From NCBI GenBank assembly GCA_022360175.1, contig JAKSDI010000137.1:1-32133 (forward strand): DNA of 32,133 nucleotides. The letters are read 5' to 3'. Shown here piece after piece: positions 17,131-26,078 of the stretch; positions within the stretch are counted from its first letter, which is position 1, and each line of letters begins with the position of its first letter. The stretch comes from Chitinophagales bacterium (lineage in GTDB: Bacteria > Bacteroidota > Bacteroidia > Chitinophagales > Saprospiraceae). The notes under the pieces are model-generated. The model saw nothing but the letters and a program-made list of their open reading frames with translations. It ran no database searches and was not told the origin of the DNA. A program made the position numbers and the translations under genes.

Positions 17131-17955
17131 TTAAGCTGTAGCTTCTTCTTCAAGCACTACAGTTTGTACATTATTATTGGAGCTCATAGCTTCTTCCACC
17201 ATCTTATGATTTGAAAGAATGTCTGGCCCATTTTTCTTTACTGCTATTGTGTGTTCATAATGAGCGGATGGTTTTCTGTCTTTTGCATAAACGGTCCATC
17301 CATCTGCCGCTGTACGAACATGCTTTTTCCCCTGATTTACCATTGGCTCAATAGCAATAACCAGCCCTTCTTTAAGTACTGGCCCTTTCCCTCTTTTTCC
17401 ATAATTAGGCACTTCAGGTGCTTCGTGAAGTTCTCTTCCTAAGCCATGCCCCACTAATTCTCTTACTATTCCATATTTCTTTTCCCGCTCTACATATTGC
17501 TGCACGGTATATCCAATATCACCAATACGTGCACCTACAATAGCAGCATCAATTGCTTTGTATAGGGATGTATTAGTTACCCTACACAGCTTCATCACTT
17601 CTTCATCTACTTCGCCAAGAGGAAAAGTATATGCAGAATCTCCATGAAAACCATTCATAAAGACGCCACAATCAACAGAAACGATATCTCCATCTTTAAA
17701 AACCTGAGTTTCTGAAGGAATGCCATGTACGACACTTTCATTAACAGACACGCAAAGTGTTGCAGGGAAGCCTCCATATCCTTTAAAGGAAGGAATTGCA
17801 CCATGATCCCGAATCAATTCTTCTGCTGCTTTATCAATATCCGCACCAGATAAACCCGGACGGATTATAGAGCCGACATGAGCCAATGCTTTACAAACCA
17901 AAAGGCAACTTTGTCTTATTAGCTCAATCTCTTCGTCTGTTTTGTAAAATATCAT
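17131..17955 (-). CDS. map: type I methionine aminopeptidase
   Basis: The protein has 274 residues. The five metal ligands are present: Asp95 (VSVDCG), Asp106 (FHGDSAYTF), His170 (VGHGLG), Glu203 (AIEPM) and Glu234 (HYEHTIAV), with His78 (VVHGIP) in the substrate site. It removes the first Met from new proteins. The C-terminus carries about 25 extra residues (Ser/Asn then Glu-rich) beyond the core. It lies between secY and infA; the adk gene often found between secY and map elsewhere is absent. Confidence 0.97.
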   Translation of the reverse strand: MIFYKTDEEIELIRQSCLLVCKALAHVGSIIRPGLSGADIDKAAEELIRDHGAIPSFKGYGGFPATLCVSVNESVVHGIPSETQVFKDGDIVSVDCGVFMNGFHGDSAYTFPLGEVDEEVMKLCRVTNTSLYKAIDAAIVGARIGDIGYTVQQYVEREKKYGIVRELVGHGLGRELHEAPEVPNYGKRGKGPVLKEGLVIAIEPMVNQGKKHVRTAADGWTVYAKDRKPSAHYEHTIAVKKNGPDILSNHKMVEEAMSSNNNVQTVVLEEEATA

Positions 17956-18069
17956 TTATAATTACTTAGTCGCTCAAGTTATAATTTCACAAAGCGCTCT
18001 CTTTTAAAGGAAATAGCTTTGCTATGATAGATTCATCTAAGTACTGATGTAATGTGCTTTTATTAGCAC

Positions 18070-18109
18070 CATACCGCCCCGAAGTACATGATGTCTTCGA
18101 GGCGGTATG
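18070..18109 (-). other. strong intercistronic hairpin between secY and map
   Basis: CATACCGCC (18070-18078) pairs with GGCGGTATG (18101-18109) and, after one mismatch, CGAAG (18080-18084) pairs with CTTCG (18095-18099), giving 14 pairs around a 10-base loop. There is no T run after it on the minus strand, so a plain terminator is unlikely; an mRNA end-protecting or processing stem fits better. Confidence 0.6.
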
Positions 18110-18176
18110 TTCAATAGTATATTATGTAGACGTACTATTGGCTTTTGGCCACATAGTGACTATCATGATAATATTA

Positions 18177-19559
18177 TTACATATTAGCACCAATGCCCTG
18201 CATTCTGCTACCACTGCTACGTCCCTGAATCTTTCCTGACTTCACCAATCCATCATAACGACGCATTAATAAGTGGCTTTCAATCTGCTGTAGTGTATCT
18301 AAAACTACAGCCACCAGGATAAGCAATGAAGTACCACCGAAGAACATAGCAAATGCAATGTTCACACCAAATGCTGCTGCAAATGCAGGCATGATAGAAA
18401 TCAACCCTAGGAAGATAGAACCTGGTAAGGTGATTCTAGTGGTAACTGCATCGATGAAGTCGGCAGTAGGTTTACCTGGCTTTATACCAGGGATAAACGC
18501 ATTCTGGCGCTTCAGGTATTCTGCATATTGTTGAGGATTTACCAATAAAGCGGTATATACATAAGTAAACAGAACTACCAGAATAAAATAGATAATATTA
18601 TAAGGAGCAGATGTAAAGTCATTCAGTGCACGTAGAATTGGGCTTGAAGCCAAATCACTGCCATCGCCTGCCATAAACTGAGCAAGCGTTGCAGGCAAAA
18701 ACATCAAAGCCTGTGCAAAGATGATAGGCATTACACCTGAAGCATTTACTTTCAATGGAATATAATCACGTACACCAGCGGCAGGCATAGCGTTAGAACC
18801 TCGTCCAACCATGCGCTTTGCAAACTGAATAGGAATACGACGTACACCTTGAACGATCAAGACAGTTGCCATTACAATTGCAAACAAAGCAGCCAATTCC
18901 AATACGAAGATGATCAAACCATTATTTTCCAACTGAGACTGGAATTCGAAGACCAGTGCCTGAGGAAGTGTTGCAATGATACCTACAGTGATCAACAATG
19001 AGATACCATTTCCTATACCTCTGTCAGTAATTCTTTCACCCAGCCACATTGCAAATACAGTACCTGTAGAAAGAATAATGATATTAGAAAGCCAGAATAT
19101 TCCTGGAGGGATGCTAGGATCCACAGCACCCAGGCTATTAATATAAGTAAGATAACCACCTCCTTGTACCAAAGTAATCGCCACTGTAAGTAAACGAGTG
19201 ATTTGGTTCAGTTTTTTACGGCCAGATTCTCCTTCTTTCTGCTGCAATCGCTGGAAATAAGGAACAGCAAAACCTAAAAGCTGAATAATGATGGAAGCAG
19301 TAATATAGGGCATGATACCCAAAGCAAAAATGGCGGCATTATTAAAAGCACCACCAGTAAATACATTGATAAGGCCTAAAAGGTCATTAGGCGTATTATT
19401 ATTTTGTGTTGCAGATTCCAATACTGAAGGAATCACACCGGGAAGCACCACATAGGAACCAAAACGGAACACCAACAGCATCCCCAGGGTGAAGAGAATC
19501 CGGTTTCTCAGTTCCTTGATTTTCCAGATGTTCTTAAGAGTGGTGATTAACTTTTTCAT
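18177..19559 (-). CDS. secY: protein translocase subunit SecY
   Basis: A 460-residue protein with ten predicted membrane segments. Typical features are GIMPYITASIIIQLL in the second segment region, the WLGERITDRGIGNGISLLI stretch, and the long cytoplasmic loop KRQNAFIPGIKPGKPTADFID. SecY forms the channel for secreted and membrane proteins. It follows rplO, as in the spc operon, across a 119-base gap with several alternative inverted repeats. The start (MKKLITTLKNIWKIKELRN) fits the family. Confidence 0.98.
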   Translation of the reverse strand: MKKLITTLKNIWKIKELRNRILFTLGMLLVFRFGSYVVLPGVIPSVLESATQNNNTPNDLLGLINVFTGGAFNNAAIFALGIMPYITASIIIQLLGFAVPYFQRLQQKEGESGRKKLNQITRLLTVAITLVQGGGYLTYINSLGAVDPSIPPGIFWLSNIIILSTGTVFAMWLGERITDRGIGNGISLLITVGIIATLPQALVFEFQSQLENNGLIIFVLELAALFAIVMATVLIVQGVRRIPIQFAKRMVGRGSNAMPAAGVRDYIPLKVNASGVMPIIFAQALMFLPATLAQFMAGDGSDLASSPILRALNDFTSAPYNIIYFILVVLFTYVYTALLVNPQQYAEYLKRQNAFIPGIKPGKPTADFIDAVTTRITLPGSIFLGLISIMPAFAAAFGVNIAFAMFFGGTSLLILVAVVLDTLQQIESHLLMRRYDGLVKSGKIQGRSSGSRMQGIGANM

Positions 19560-19599
19560 CAGCGGTAATTTATTGCTTCTCTGCCACTTTTGGGTATTA

Positions 19600-19662
19600 A
19601 GAACGTTTGAGTTCTATCCCTTGGGCTCAACCTCTGTCCAAATGAACGTTCTATCGAGAACG
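19600..19662 (-). promoter_or_regulatory. repeat-rich secY leader, possible regulatory RNA
   Basis: Four related segments can pair in different ways: AGAACGTT (19600-19607), GTTCT (19611-19615), AACGTTCT (19645-19652) and AGAACG (19657-19662). A TTGAG/CTCAA plus CCC/GGG stem (about 19606-19631) also fits. Pairings exclude each other, as in attenuators, but no T-run terminator is seen. It lies 41-103 bases before the secY start. Confidence 0.4.
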
Positions 19663-19678
19663 CGTTGTTTACACTTTC

Positions 19679-20128
19679 TTATTCTTCAATAGTAGCAGAT
19701 CCTCCTGCCGCTTCGATCGCCTGCTTAGCAGAAGCGGAGAAAGCATGTGCTTTAACTTCAAGCTTTGACTTTAGCTCGCCAGTACCTAATATCTTAACTA
19801 GTGTACCTTTTCTAACGATGCCATTATTGATCAATGCTTCAACATCAACTGTTGTCAATTGAAACTTATCAGCAATCGCTTGAAGACGATCCAAATTGAT
19901 TGGTGCAAAAGCAGTACGATTAGGGTTTTTGAATCCGATCTTAGGAAGACGCATTTGAATAGGCATCTGACCACCTTCAAATCCACGCTTCTGCTTGTAA
20001 CCGGAACGCGACTTGGCGCCTTTATGACCGCGAGTTGCAGTACGGCCATGTCCTGACCCTACACCACGAGCGATGCGCTTGCGGTTTTTTACCGCTCCTT
20101 TCGCCGGCTTTAAGCTATGTAATTCCAT
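19679..20128 (-). CDS. rplO: 50S ribosomal protein L15
   Basis: This is a 149-residue L15 with the expected glycine- and basic-rich first half (KRIARGVGSGHGRTATRGHKG, in 17-37; GFEGGQMPIQMRLPKIGF) and a compact second half ending in FSASAKQAIEAAGGSATI. L15 binds 23S rRNA late in 50S assembly. A near-consensus promoter and two competing hairpins lie in the 112-base gap upstream. Confidence 0.98.
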   Translation of the reverse strand: MELHSLKPAKGAVKNRKRIARGVGSGHGRTATRGHKGAKSRSGYKQKRGFEGGQMPIQMRLPKIGFKNPNRTAFAPINLDRLQAIADKFQLTTVDVEALINNGIVRKGTLVKILGTGELKSKLEVKAHAFSASAKQAIEAAGGSATIEE

Positions 20129-20150
20129 TTTCTCTTTTTATTAATTCTCT

Positions 20151-20181
20151 GATAATTTGAATTATCAAAGAAGTTGATAAT
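20151..20181 (-). promoter_or_regulatory. two competing hairpins in the rplO leader
   Basis: Three 6-base segments, GATAAT (20151-20156), ATTATC (20161-20166) and GATAAT (20176-20181), let the middle one pair with either neighbour, with loops of 4 or 9 bases. They lie inside the leader that would start at the promoter near 20202. The stems are short and AT-rich, so stability is modest. Confidence 0.4.
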
Positions 20182-20201
20182 TTTCTGCTCAATAATATTT
20201 G

Positions 20202-20231
20202 CAAAGATAGGAGCTTTACAAACTTATGCAA
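20202..20231 (-). promoter_or_regulatory. near-consensus promoter upstream of rplO
   Basis: On the minus strand, GTTG is followed by exactly 19 bases and then TATCTTTG. This fits the Bacteroidetes primary-sigma pattern (TTTG, 19 bases, TAnnTTTG) with one mismatch. Transcription would begin near 20196, leaving a leader of about 65-70 bases, and would drive rplO, secY, map and perhaps later genes separately from upstream ones. Confidence 0.75.
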
Positions 20232-20240
20232 CAATAATAT

Positions 20241-20423
20241 TTAATCGACCTTTTCCACTTTAACTAAGTGGTTGATCTTTGCGATCATCCCCAGAATTTG
20301 TGGATTCTCCTCATGCACTACACTCTGGCGGATTTTTTTCAGCCCCAGAGCAGTCATTGTGTCTTTCTGCTTCTTAGAACGGTCGATGACGCTTTTGACT
20401 TGAGTTATTTTTACCTTACCCAT
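20241..20423 (-). CDS. rpmD: 50S ribosomal protein L30
   Basis: A 60-residue L30, the usual bacterial size: KITQVKSVIDRSKKQKDTM then LGLKKIRQSVVHEENPQI, ending in KINHLVKVEKVD. L30 binds helices of 23S rRNA on the 50S surface. I chose the ATG at 20423 (MGKVK); an in-frame GTG directly before it would add one residue. It lies between rpsE and rplO as in the spc operon. Confidence 0.95.
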   Translation of the reverse strand: MGKVKITQVKSVIDRSKKQKDTMTALGLKKIRQSVVHEENPQILGMIAKINHLVKVEKVD

Positions 20424-20480
20424 CACATCAGGTTTATTCAGTACGCATTACAATAGAAATTTTTCTACTGTTGCGTCCTT

Positions 20481-20999
20481 TTATCCGTTAAATAATTTAT
20501 CCATCGAGATATTACGCTGACGAGCCACTTCCATTGGGCTTCTCAATTTCGCCAGTGCATCAATGGTTGCTTTTACTACATTGTGTGGGTTAGGAGACCC
20601 CATAGACTTTGCCAATACGTTGTGTACACCTGCGCTTTCCAATACAGCACGCATTGCACCACCTGCAATTACTCCTGTACCATCTGCTGCTGGCTTAATC
20701 AAAACGCGACCAGCACCGTACTTCCCTTTTTGCTCATGAGGGATTGTTCCGTTGTGAATAGGCACTTTGATCAAGTTTTTCTTAGCATCATCTACAGCCT
20801 TAGAGATAGATTCAGATACATCTCTCGCCTTACCAAGTCCATGTCCTACAGTACCATTACCATCCCCTACTACAACAATTGCAGCAAAGCTAAAGGTACG
20901 TCCACCTTTCGTCACCTTGGCAACGCGGTTGAGGTTAACCAGCTTTTCTTTCAATTCTGTCTCTGCAGGCTTAACTCTATTTGCGGATTTCTTAGCCAT
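20481..20999 (-). CDS. rpsE: 30S ribosomal protein S5
   Basis: The 172-residue S5 has its N-terminal double-stranded-RNA-binding domain ([36 protein letters not shown]) and the C-terminal half with [21 protein letters not shown]5 lies at the mRNA entry and affects accuracy and assembly. It follows rplR with a 21-base gap. Confidence 0.98.
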   Translation of the reverse strand: MAKKSANRVKPAETELKEKLVNLNRVAKVTKGGRTFSFAAIVVVGDGNGTVGHGLGKARDVSESISKAVDDAKKNLIKVPIHNGTIPHEQKGKYGAGRVLIKPAADGTGVIAGGAMRAVLESAGVHNVLAKSMGSPNPHNVVKATIDALAKLRSPMEVARQRNISMDKLFNG

Positions 21000-21020
21000 T
21001 ATTTCTCAGGTTGAACTTTT

Positions 21021-21374
21021 TTAAAATTTGATACCTGCTTCTCTGATACCGTCAGCAAGTGCCTTTACACGGCCGTGATATAGATAACCACCACGGTCAA
21101 AAACAAGAGCTTCGAAGTTTTCAGCTTTTAGGCGCTCGCCCATCAGCTTTCCAACCTGCTTCGCCTGCTCTACCTTAGGTACACTCTTGTCAACAGAGTC
21201 TTCTCGAGAAGAAGCAGAAAGCAAAGTATGCCCCTGAATATCATCAATCAACTGGCAGTAGATTTCTTTATTACTGCGATATACACTTAAGCGTGGGCGG
21301 CTAGCAGTACCTCTAAATTTCTTACGGATACGCCAGCGGATACGCTGTCTTCTATTTTCTTTATTAAAACTCAT
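21021..21374 (-). CDS. rplR: 50S ribosomal protein L18
   Basis: The protein has 117 residues: basic beginning (KENRRQRIRWRIRKKFRGTA), then RPRLSVYRSNKEIYCQLID and the end YHGRVKALADGIREAGIKF, all typical of L18. It binds 5S rRNA together with L5, whose gene is in the same cluster. The start falls 82 bases after rplF. Confidence 0.98.
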   Translation of the reverse strand: MSFNKENRRQRIRWRIRKKFRGTASRPRLSVYRSNKEIYCQLIDDIQGHTLLSASSREDSVDKSVPKVEQAKQVGKLMGERLKAENFEALVFDRGGYLYHGRVKALADGIREAGIKF

Positions 21375-21456
21375 TACTCCTCACTTTTTGCTTTAGTGTA
21401 TGGAAAATATGCCAAACCCAAAGCACATATATTATTAATTGAAGTGAAAATTCAAA

Positions 21457-22011
21457 TTATTTCGCAGCAGTCTTACCTGCTTTACGGCGAATTACTTCAC
21501 CTACAAAGCGTACACCTTTTCCTTTGTAAGGCTCAGGCTTACGGAATGAACGGATTTTTGCTGCTACCTGTCCAATCAACTGCTTGTCAATAGATTCTAA
21601 GCGTACGATAGGGTTCTTACCCTTTTCAGTCTTAGTTTCTACTTTAACCTCATTAGGTAAAGCAAACATAATTGGGTGAGAGTATCCAAGGCTCAACTCA
21701 AGCAACTGACCAGTGTTTGAGGCACGATAACCTACACCAACCAATTCTAATTCCTTCACATAACCGCTTGAAACCCCTTCTACCATATTATTGATCAACG
21801 AGCGATATAACCCATGCAGTGCACGATGACGTTGCTGTTCTGTAGGACGTTCCAGTGTAAGTACACCATCTTCTTCCTTAAGTGTCATATCTGGATCGAT
21901 CTGCTGTTGCAGTGTACCTTTAGGCCCTTTTACGGTTATCAGGTTGCCCTTGCTTACTGAAACCTCTACACCTTTTGGCAATTCGATTGGAGCTTTTCCT
22001 ATCCTTGACAT
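21457..22011 (-). CDS. rplF: 50S ribosomal protein L6
   Basis: A 184-residue L6 with two similar domains. It begins MSRIGKAPIELPKGVEVS, contains LHGLYRSLINNMVEGVSSGY in the first half, and ends with the conserved EPYKGKGVRFVGEVIRRKAGKTAAK region. L6 lies near the factor-binding site and sarcin-ricin loop. It is between rpsH and rplR. Confidence 0.98.
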   Translation of the reverse strand: MSRIGKAPIELPKGVEVSVSKGNLITVKGPKGTLQQQIDPDMTLKEEDGVLTLERPTEQQRHRALHGLYRSLINNMVEGVSSGYVKELELVGVGYRASNTGQLLELSLGYSHPIMFALPNEVKVETKTEKGKNPIVRLESIDKQLIGQVAAKIRSFRKPEPYKGKGVRFVGEVIRRKAGKTAAK

Positions 22012-22043
22012 GTTAATACTTTTTTAGAGCTTTCGAAAGCAAA

Positions 22044-22451
22044 TTAGTAAACGTAGCAGATCAATTCTCCGCCAACATTATTCAAACGGGCTTCCTTATC
22101 AGTCATCAAACCACTTGATGTAGAAACCACACAAATACCCAAGCCGTTGATAATACGAGGTATTTCATTTGCCTTCGCATATTTACGAAGACCAGGCTTA
22201 CTGATACGCCCTAGCTTGCGTATTACAGGAGATTTTGTTTTCGGGTCATATTTCAGTGCAATTTTGATTACTCCCTGCCCTTTATGAGCATCAGCATCAA
22301 ACTTGTATTTTAGAATATATCCCTGGTTATACAGTATCTCCGTTAGGCGCTTCTTCATATTGGAAGCCGGAATATCTACTACGCGATGTCCTACTAACTG
22401 AGCATTCCGTATGCGTGTAAGATAATCTGCTATTGGATCTGTAACTGCCAT
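22044..22451 (-). CDS. rpsH: 30S ribosomal protein S8
   Basis: The 135-residue S8 begins [20 protein letters not shown] and has the C-terminal core [20 protein letters not shown], which binds 16S rRNA helix 21. In E. coli S8 represses translation of the spc operon at rplE; no such site was recognised here. It follows rpsN with an 86-base gap in which I see no clear signal. Confidence 0.98.
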   Translation of the reverse strand: MAVTDPIADYLTRIRNAQLVGHRVVDIPASNMKKRLTEILYNQGYILKYKFDADAHKGQGVIKIALKYDPKTKSPVIRKLGRISKPGLRKYAKANEIPRIINGLGICVVSTSSGLMTDKEARLNNVGGELICYVY

Positions 22452-22537
22452 TTTTTATAACAATTGCGGATGCCTTAAAGCCTAGCCTCTTAATTCTGGC
22501 TTCAGTTGCATCCATTTTAATGTATTGACTTTTTAAA

Positions 22538-22807
22538 TTACCAGCTCGCTTTAGTTACTCCTGGGATTTTGCCATCCAGAGCCATCTGACGGAACTTCAC
22601 ACGACACAGGCCAAACTGACGCATATATCCCTTTGGGCGTCCAGTCAGCTTACAGCGGTTGTGCAAGCGGATTGGGTTAGAGTTACGAGGCAACTTATCT
22701 AGCTCATCCCAACGTCCTTCCTCTTTAAGCTGCTTACGCAAGTCTGCATACTTAGCAACCATGCGTTGTCTCTTCTTTTCGCGAGCAATAACTGATTTCC
22801 TAGCCAT
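22538..22807 (-). CDS. rpsN: 30S ribosomal protein S14, zinc-free form
   Basis: A protein of 89 residues with the S14 C-terminal signature ([20 protein letters not shown], then [18 protein letters not shown]). It is the longer form without the paired CxxC zinc motifs; only two isolated Cys remain. S14 lies in the 30S head. It stands 16 bases after rplE. Confidence 0.98.
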   Translation of the reverse strand: MARKSVIAREKKRQRMVAKYADLRKQLKEEGRWDELDKLPRNSNPIRLHNRCKLTGRPKGYMRQFGLCRVKFRQMALDGKIPGVTKASW

Positions 22808-22823
22808 TATTAATTAAGTTGTA

Positions 22824-23384
22824 TTAGTTGTTTCTCTGATTCTTGAAAGGCATTCCCAAATGCTTTAGAAGCGCAAGAGCTTCTGCATCTGTTTTAGCTG
22901 TCGTCACAAATGTGATATCCATGCCAGAAATCTTATTAACTTTATCCAAGTCAATTTCCGGGAAGATAATTTGTTCTGTGATACCCATAGAGTAATTACC
23001 GCGCCCATCAAAGCTCTTATCATTTACTCCGCGGAAGTCACGTACACGAGGAAGCGCCACTGAAATAAGGCGATCCAAAAATTCGTACATATAAACATTC
23101 CGTAAGGTAACACGTGTACCGATCGTCATGCCTTCACGCAACTTAAAGTTCGAAACAGACTTCTTTGCACGAGTAGGTACGGCATGCTGGCCAGCGATAG
23201 CAGACATTTCTTGAAGTGCACTATCAACCAGTTTCTTATCCTGAGTAGCATCACCAATACCCTGATTCAGGCATATTTTAACCAATCGAGGTACCTCCAT
23301 GATAGAGCTGTATTGGAACTGCTCCATTAGTGCAGGTACGATCTCTTCTTTGTACTTCGTTTTAAGTCTTGGTATATAGCTCAT
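22824..23384 (-). CDS. rplE: 50S ribosomal protein L5
   Basis: The protein has 186 residues: [20 protein letters not shown] and [21 protein letters not shown] early, then [19 protein letters not shown], ending with the pattern of L5. It binds 5S rRNA and contacts S13 across the subunits. The start ATG shares a base with the rplX stop (TAATG), so the two genes are probably coupled in translation. Confidence 0.98.
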   Translation of the reverse strand: MSYIPRLKTKYKEEIVPALMEQFQYSSIMEVPRLVKICLNQGIGDATQDKKLVDSALQEMSAIAGQHAVPTRAKKSVSNFKLREGMTIGTRVTLRNVYMYEFLDRLISVALPRVRDFRGVNDKSFDGRGNYSMGITEQIIFPEIDLDKVNKISGMDITFVTTAKTDAEALALLKHLGMPFKNQRNN

Positions 23385-23737
23385 TAGTCTATGATTTCAC
23401 CAGATTTTTTAGAATAGCGTACCAGCTTGTCACCTTCTTTCTTGCGCCCTACACGTGTTGGTTCTCCTGATTTAGGATCAACCAGCATCAGATTTGAAAT
23501 ATGGATAGGAGCAGGCACTTCATTAATACCACCAGGATTGTCCTGAGTAGGGCGAGTGTGCTTCTTTACCATATTTGTATCTTCAACGATAACGCGGTTC
23601 TTATCAGGAAATACTTCAAGTACTTCGCGAACGCGCTCACGGTCCTTATAGGCACCAGCTATGACAACAACTCTGTCGCCTTTTTTAATCTTCAACTTGG
23701 GAGCAAAACGCTTTCCCTTATTCACTTTATTTCCCAT
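23384..23737 (-). CDS. rplX: 50S ribosomal protein L24
   Basis: A 117-residue L24 with a KOW motif ([19 protein letters not shown], about 17-35) and the following [16 protein letters not shown]24 begins 50S assembly by binding the 5' part of 23S rRNA. The stop overlaps the rplE start by one base. The N-terminal basic extension ([14 protein letters not shown]) is short. Confidence 0.98.
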   Translation of the reverse strand: MGNKVNKGKRFAPKLKIKKGDRVVVIAGAYKDRERVREVLEVFPDKNRVIVEDTNMVKKHTRPTQDNPGGINEVPAPIHISNLMLVDPKSGEPTRVGRKKEGDKLVRYSKKSGEIID

Positions 23738-23769
23738 TTTATTATGATCGCTTCAAGATGAAAAATATA

Positions 23770-24138
23770 TTAAATTACCTCTGGCGCCAGAGATACGATA
23801 CGCATATAATCACGTTCGCGCAATTCACGGGCTACAGGCCCAAAAATACGGGTACCTCTCGGCTCATCAGAAGCGTTAAGCAGTACAACTGCATTATCAT
23901 CAAAGCGAATATAGGATCCATCGCGGCGGCGTATTTCTTTTTTCGTACGCACGATAACTGCTTTGGATACAGATCCTTTCTTAATGGCACCACCTGGAGA
24001 AGACTCTTTCACTGACACTACTATCTGGTCGCCTATTGAAGCATAGCGGCGCTTTGATCCTCCCAAAACGCGTATGCAGAGCACTTCTTTTGCTCCACTA
24101 TTGTCTGCAACCTTTAGCCTAGACTCTTGCTGGATCAT
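23770..24138 (-). CDS. rplN: 50S ribosomal protein L14
   Basis: A 122-residue L14, the normal length, starting [20 protein letters not shown] and holding [20 protein letters not shown], ending with the usual [11 protein letters not shown]-like strand (here [12 protein letters not shown]). L14 lies at the subunit interface near L19. It follows rpsQ with a 64-base gap. Confidence 0.98.
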   Translation of the reverse strand: MIQQESRLKVADNSGAKEVLCIRVLGGSKRRYASIGDQIVVSVKESSPGGAIKKGSVSKAVIVRTKKEIRRRDGSYIRFDDNAVVLLNASDEPRGTRIFGPVARELRERDYMRIVSLAPEVI

Positions 24139-24202
24139 CGTTCTAAGGTTTAAAATGGTTAGTTTGGAATATATACTTCTCCAAACACTTTAAGTAATAA
24201 AC

Positions 24203-24460
24203 TTACTTGGCACGCTCGACGATATCAACGAGCCTCCAACGCTTACGCTTACTCAGAGGACGAGTCTCCATGATACGTACAACATCACCGATATTGCAGT
24301 CATTATTCTCGTCGTGAGCTACAAATTTCTTTGATTTCTTTACAAACTTACCGTAAATCGGGTGGCGTAACTTACGCTCAACAGTAACAGTTATGGTTTT
24401 GTCCATCTTATTACTGATTACCTCGCCGATACGGGTCTTTCGTAGATTCCTTTCCGTCAT
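24203..24460 (-). CDS. rpsQ: 30S ribosomal protein S17
   Basis: The 85-residue S17 shows the OB-fold pattern: [59 protein letters not shown]. It is a primary binder of the 16S 5' domain. It lies between rpmC and rplN as in the S10/spc order. Confidence 0.98.
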   Translation of the reverse strand: MTERNLRKTRIGEVISNKMDKTITVTVERKLRHPIYGKFVKKSKKFVAHDENNDCNIGDVVRIMETRPLSKRKRWRLVDIVERAK

Positions 24461-24490
24461 TTTATTCTGGCTTTTAGAACCCTAAATTTA

Positions 24491-24754
24491 TTATTTACCC
24501 CGACGCCTTCTGGCTCTTATTTTTGAACGCCCGGCTATTTTTTCCGCATCCATTTTAGCCAGCTCTCTACGGCGCATTTCCGTATTTAAGCGAGCAATAT
24601 CCCTGCGTACTTCTCTGAGTACCAATGGATTGTCCAGACCTTTAATGGCGTGGTCAAACTTCAGCTTCTGGTACTGTGCCTCAGTGGACTCCAGTTCACT
24701 TGCCAGGTCTGCATCACTATAATCCTGAAGTTCCAGGTATTTTTTAGTAGCCAT
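24491..24754 (-). CDS. rpmC: 50S ribosomal protein L29, extended
   Basis: The core (about residues 8-68, LQDYSDADLASELESTEAQ; HAIKGLDNPLVLREVRRDI) is two antiparallel helices typical of L29, which sits at the tunnel exit near the signal-recognition docking site. The protein has 87 residues; most L29 have about 65. The extra part is a basic C-terminal end (AGRSKIRARRRRGK). It lies between rplP and rpsQ. Confidence 0.97.
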   Translation of the reverse strand: MATKKYLELQDYSDADLASELESTEAQYQKLKFDHAIKGLDNPLVLREVRRDIARLNTEMRRRELAKMDAEKIAGRSKIRARRRRGK

Positions 24755-24781
24755 TGCTTAGCTGTTAATTATATCTAACAA

Positions 24782-25201
24782 TTACCCTGCGTAATCAGGG
24801 CGGATTACAAACTTCGTTTTAACTGGTAGCTTTTGAGCTGCCAGTCGGAGTGCTTCCTGAGCAACCTCGATCGGCACACCGTCTAATTCAAAAAGAATAC
24901 GGCCGGGTTTAATTTCGGCTACCCAATGGTCTAGTGCACCTTTACCCTTACCCATACGTACTTCCTGAGGCTTAGCTGTAATCGGTTTGTCCGGAAAAAT
25001 GCGAATCCACACCTTACCTTCCCTTTTCATATAACGGGTCATCGCGATACGAGCTGCTTCAATCTGACGGTTGGTAATACGTCCACCATCCAAGGATTTC
25101 AAGCCGAAGGAACCGAAATCTACTCTGCTCCCCTTGTATGCCAGGCCTTTTAATGTGCCTTTCTGCTGCTTGCGGTACTTTGTCCTTTTTGGCTGTAGCA
25201 T
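24782..25201 (-). CDS. rplP: 50S ribosomal protein L16
   Basis: A 139-residue L16: [20 protein letters not shown] at the start, [20 protein letters not shown] and the ending [16 protein letters not shown]16 lies at the A-site tRNA elbow and is a late 50S assembly protein. A promoter-like TACCTTTG lies 71 bases upstream in the 98-base gap after rpsC. Confidence 0.98.
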   Translation of the reverse strand: MLQPKRTKYRKQQKGTLKGLAYKGSRVDFGSFGLKSLDGGRITNRQIEAARIAMTRYMKREGKVWIRIFPDKPITAKPQEVRMGKGKGALDHWVAEIKPGRILFELDGVPIEVAQEALRLAAQKLPVKTKFVIRPDYAG

Positions 25202-25271
25202 TTTACTATATATTTATGCGTCTAACAGTCAATTATAAAACCGTAATAATGCCCTTTTCAAAAAAGCTTGG

Positions 25272-25279
25272 CAAAGGTA
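25272..25279 (-). promoter_or_regulatory. possible promoter -7 element upstream of rplP
   Basis: The minus strand reads TACCTTTG, matching TAnnTTTG, followed by CCAAGC. No TTG is found at the -33 position, which would fall in the 3' end of rpsC, so the call is weaker than the one before rplO. Confidence 0.4.
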
Positions 25280-25299
25280 CGGCGTTTTTTCCAGATTTT

Positions 25300-26052
25300 C
25301 TAACGGCGGCGCTGATTTCTTCCACCTCCGCCACCACGGCGTCTGCGGTCTCCTCCACCTCCACGGCGATCTCCTCCTTTCTTTCCACCACGATCCTGAA
25401 CACCAATGTGTGGAGACAAGTCACGCTTACCAAGTACTTCTCCTTTACAGATCCATACTTTGATTCCAATTTTACCGTATACCGTTAATGCTTCTTTCAA
25501 AGAGTAATCGATATCAGCACGGAAAGTATGCAGAGGAGTACGTCCTTCTTTGTATTCTTCGCGACGAGCCATATCAGAGCCATTCAAACGGCCTGCAATA
25601 CGTACCTTAATGCCTTCTGCACCAGCACGCATCGTTGATTGAATTGCCATTTTGATTGCACGGCGGTAGTTGATACGCGCTTCAATCTGCTTAGCAATAG
25701 ACTCCGCAACGATATTTGCATCCAGTTCAGGCTTGCGAATTTCTACAATATTGATTTGTACATCCTTACCAGTAAGCTTTTTAAGCTCTTCGCGGATGCG
25801 ATCCACTTCGGCGCCACCTTTACCGATGATGATACCGGGGCGAGAAGTATGGATAGTAACAGTAATACGCTTTAGAGTACGCTCAATAATAATGCGGGCA
25901 ATTCCTCCCTTAGAAATACGAGCGTTCAGATAGGTACGGATGTTTTCATCCTCAACCACTTTATCAGAGTAATTTTTTCCTCCAAACCAGTTGGACTCCC
26001 ATCCTCTGATGATCCCTAAGCGATTACCTATTGGATTTGTCTTCTGACCCAT
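25300..26052 (-). CDS. rpsC: 30S ribosomal protein S3 with RGG-like tail
   Basis: The protein has 250 residues. The KH domain holds [20 protein letters not shown] (about 72-91), and the C-terminal domain contains [20 protein letters not shown] and [15 protein letters not shown]3 forms part of the mRNA entry with helicase activity together with S4 and S5. From about residue 220 on, the sequence is a Gly/Arg tail ([18 protein letters not shown]), longer than in most bacteria and probably disordered; it may bind RNA. It follows rplV by 26 bases. Confidence 0.98.
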   Translation of the reverse strand: MGQKTNPIGNRLGIIRGWESNWFGGKNYSDKVVEDENIRTYLNARISKGGIARIIIERTLKRITVTIHTSRPGIIIGKGGAEVDRIREELKKLTGKDVQINIVEIRKPELDANIVAESIAKQIEARINYRRAIKMAIQSTMRAGAEGIKVRIAGRLNGSDMARREEYKEGRTPLHTFRADIDYSLKEALTVYGKIGIKVWICKGEVLGKRDLSPHIGVQDRGGKKGGDRRGGGGDRRRRGGGGGRNQRRR

Positions 26053-26078
26053 ATCTATGGTATATTAGAGATTTTTAT

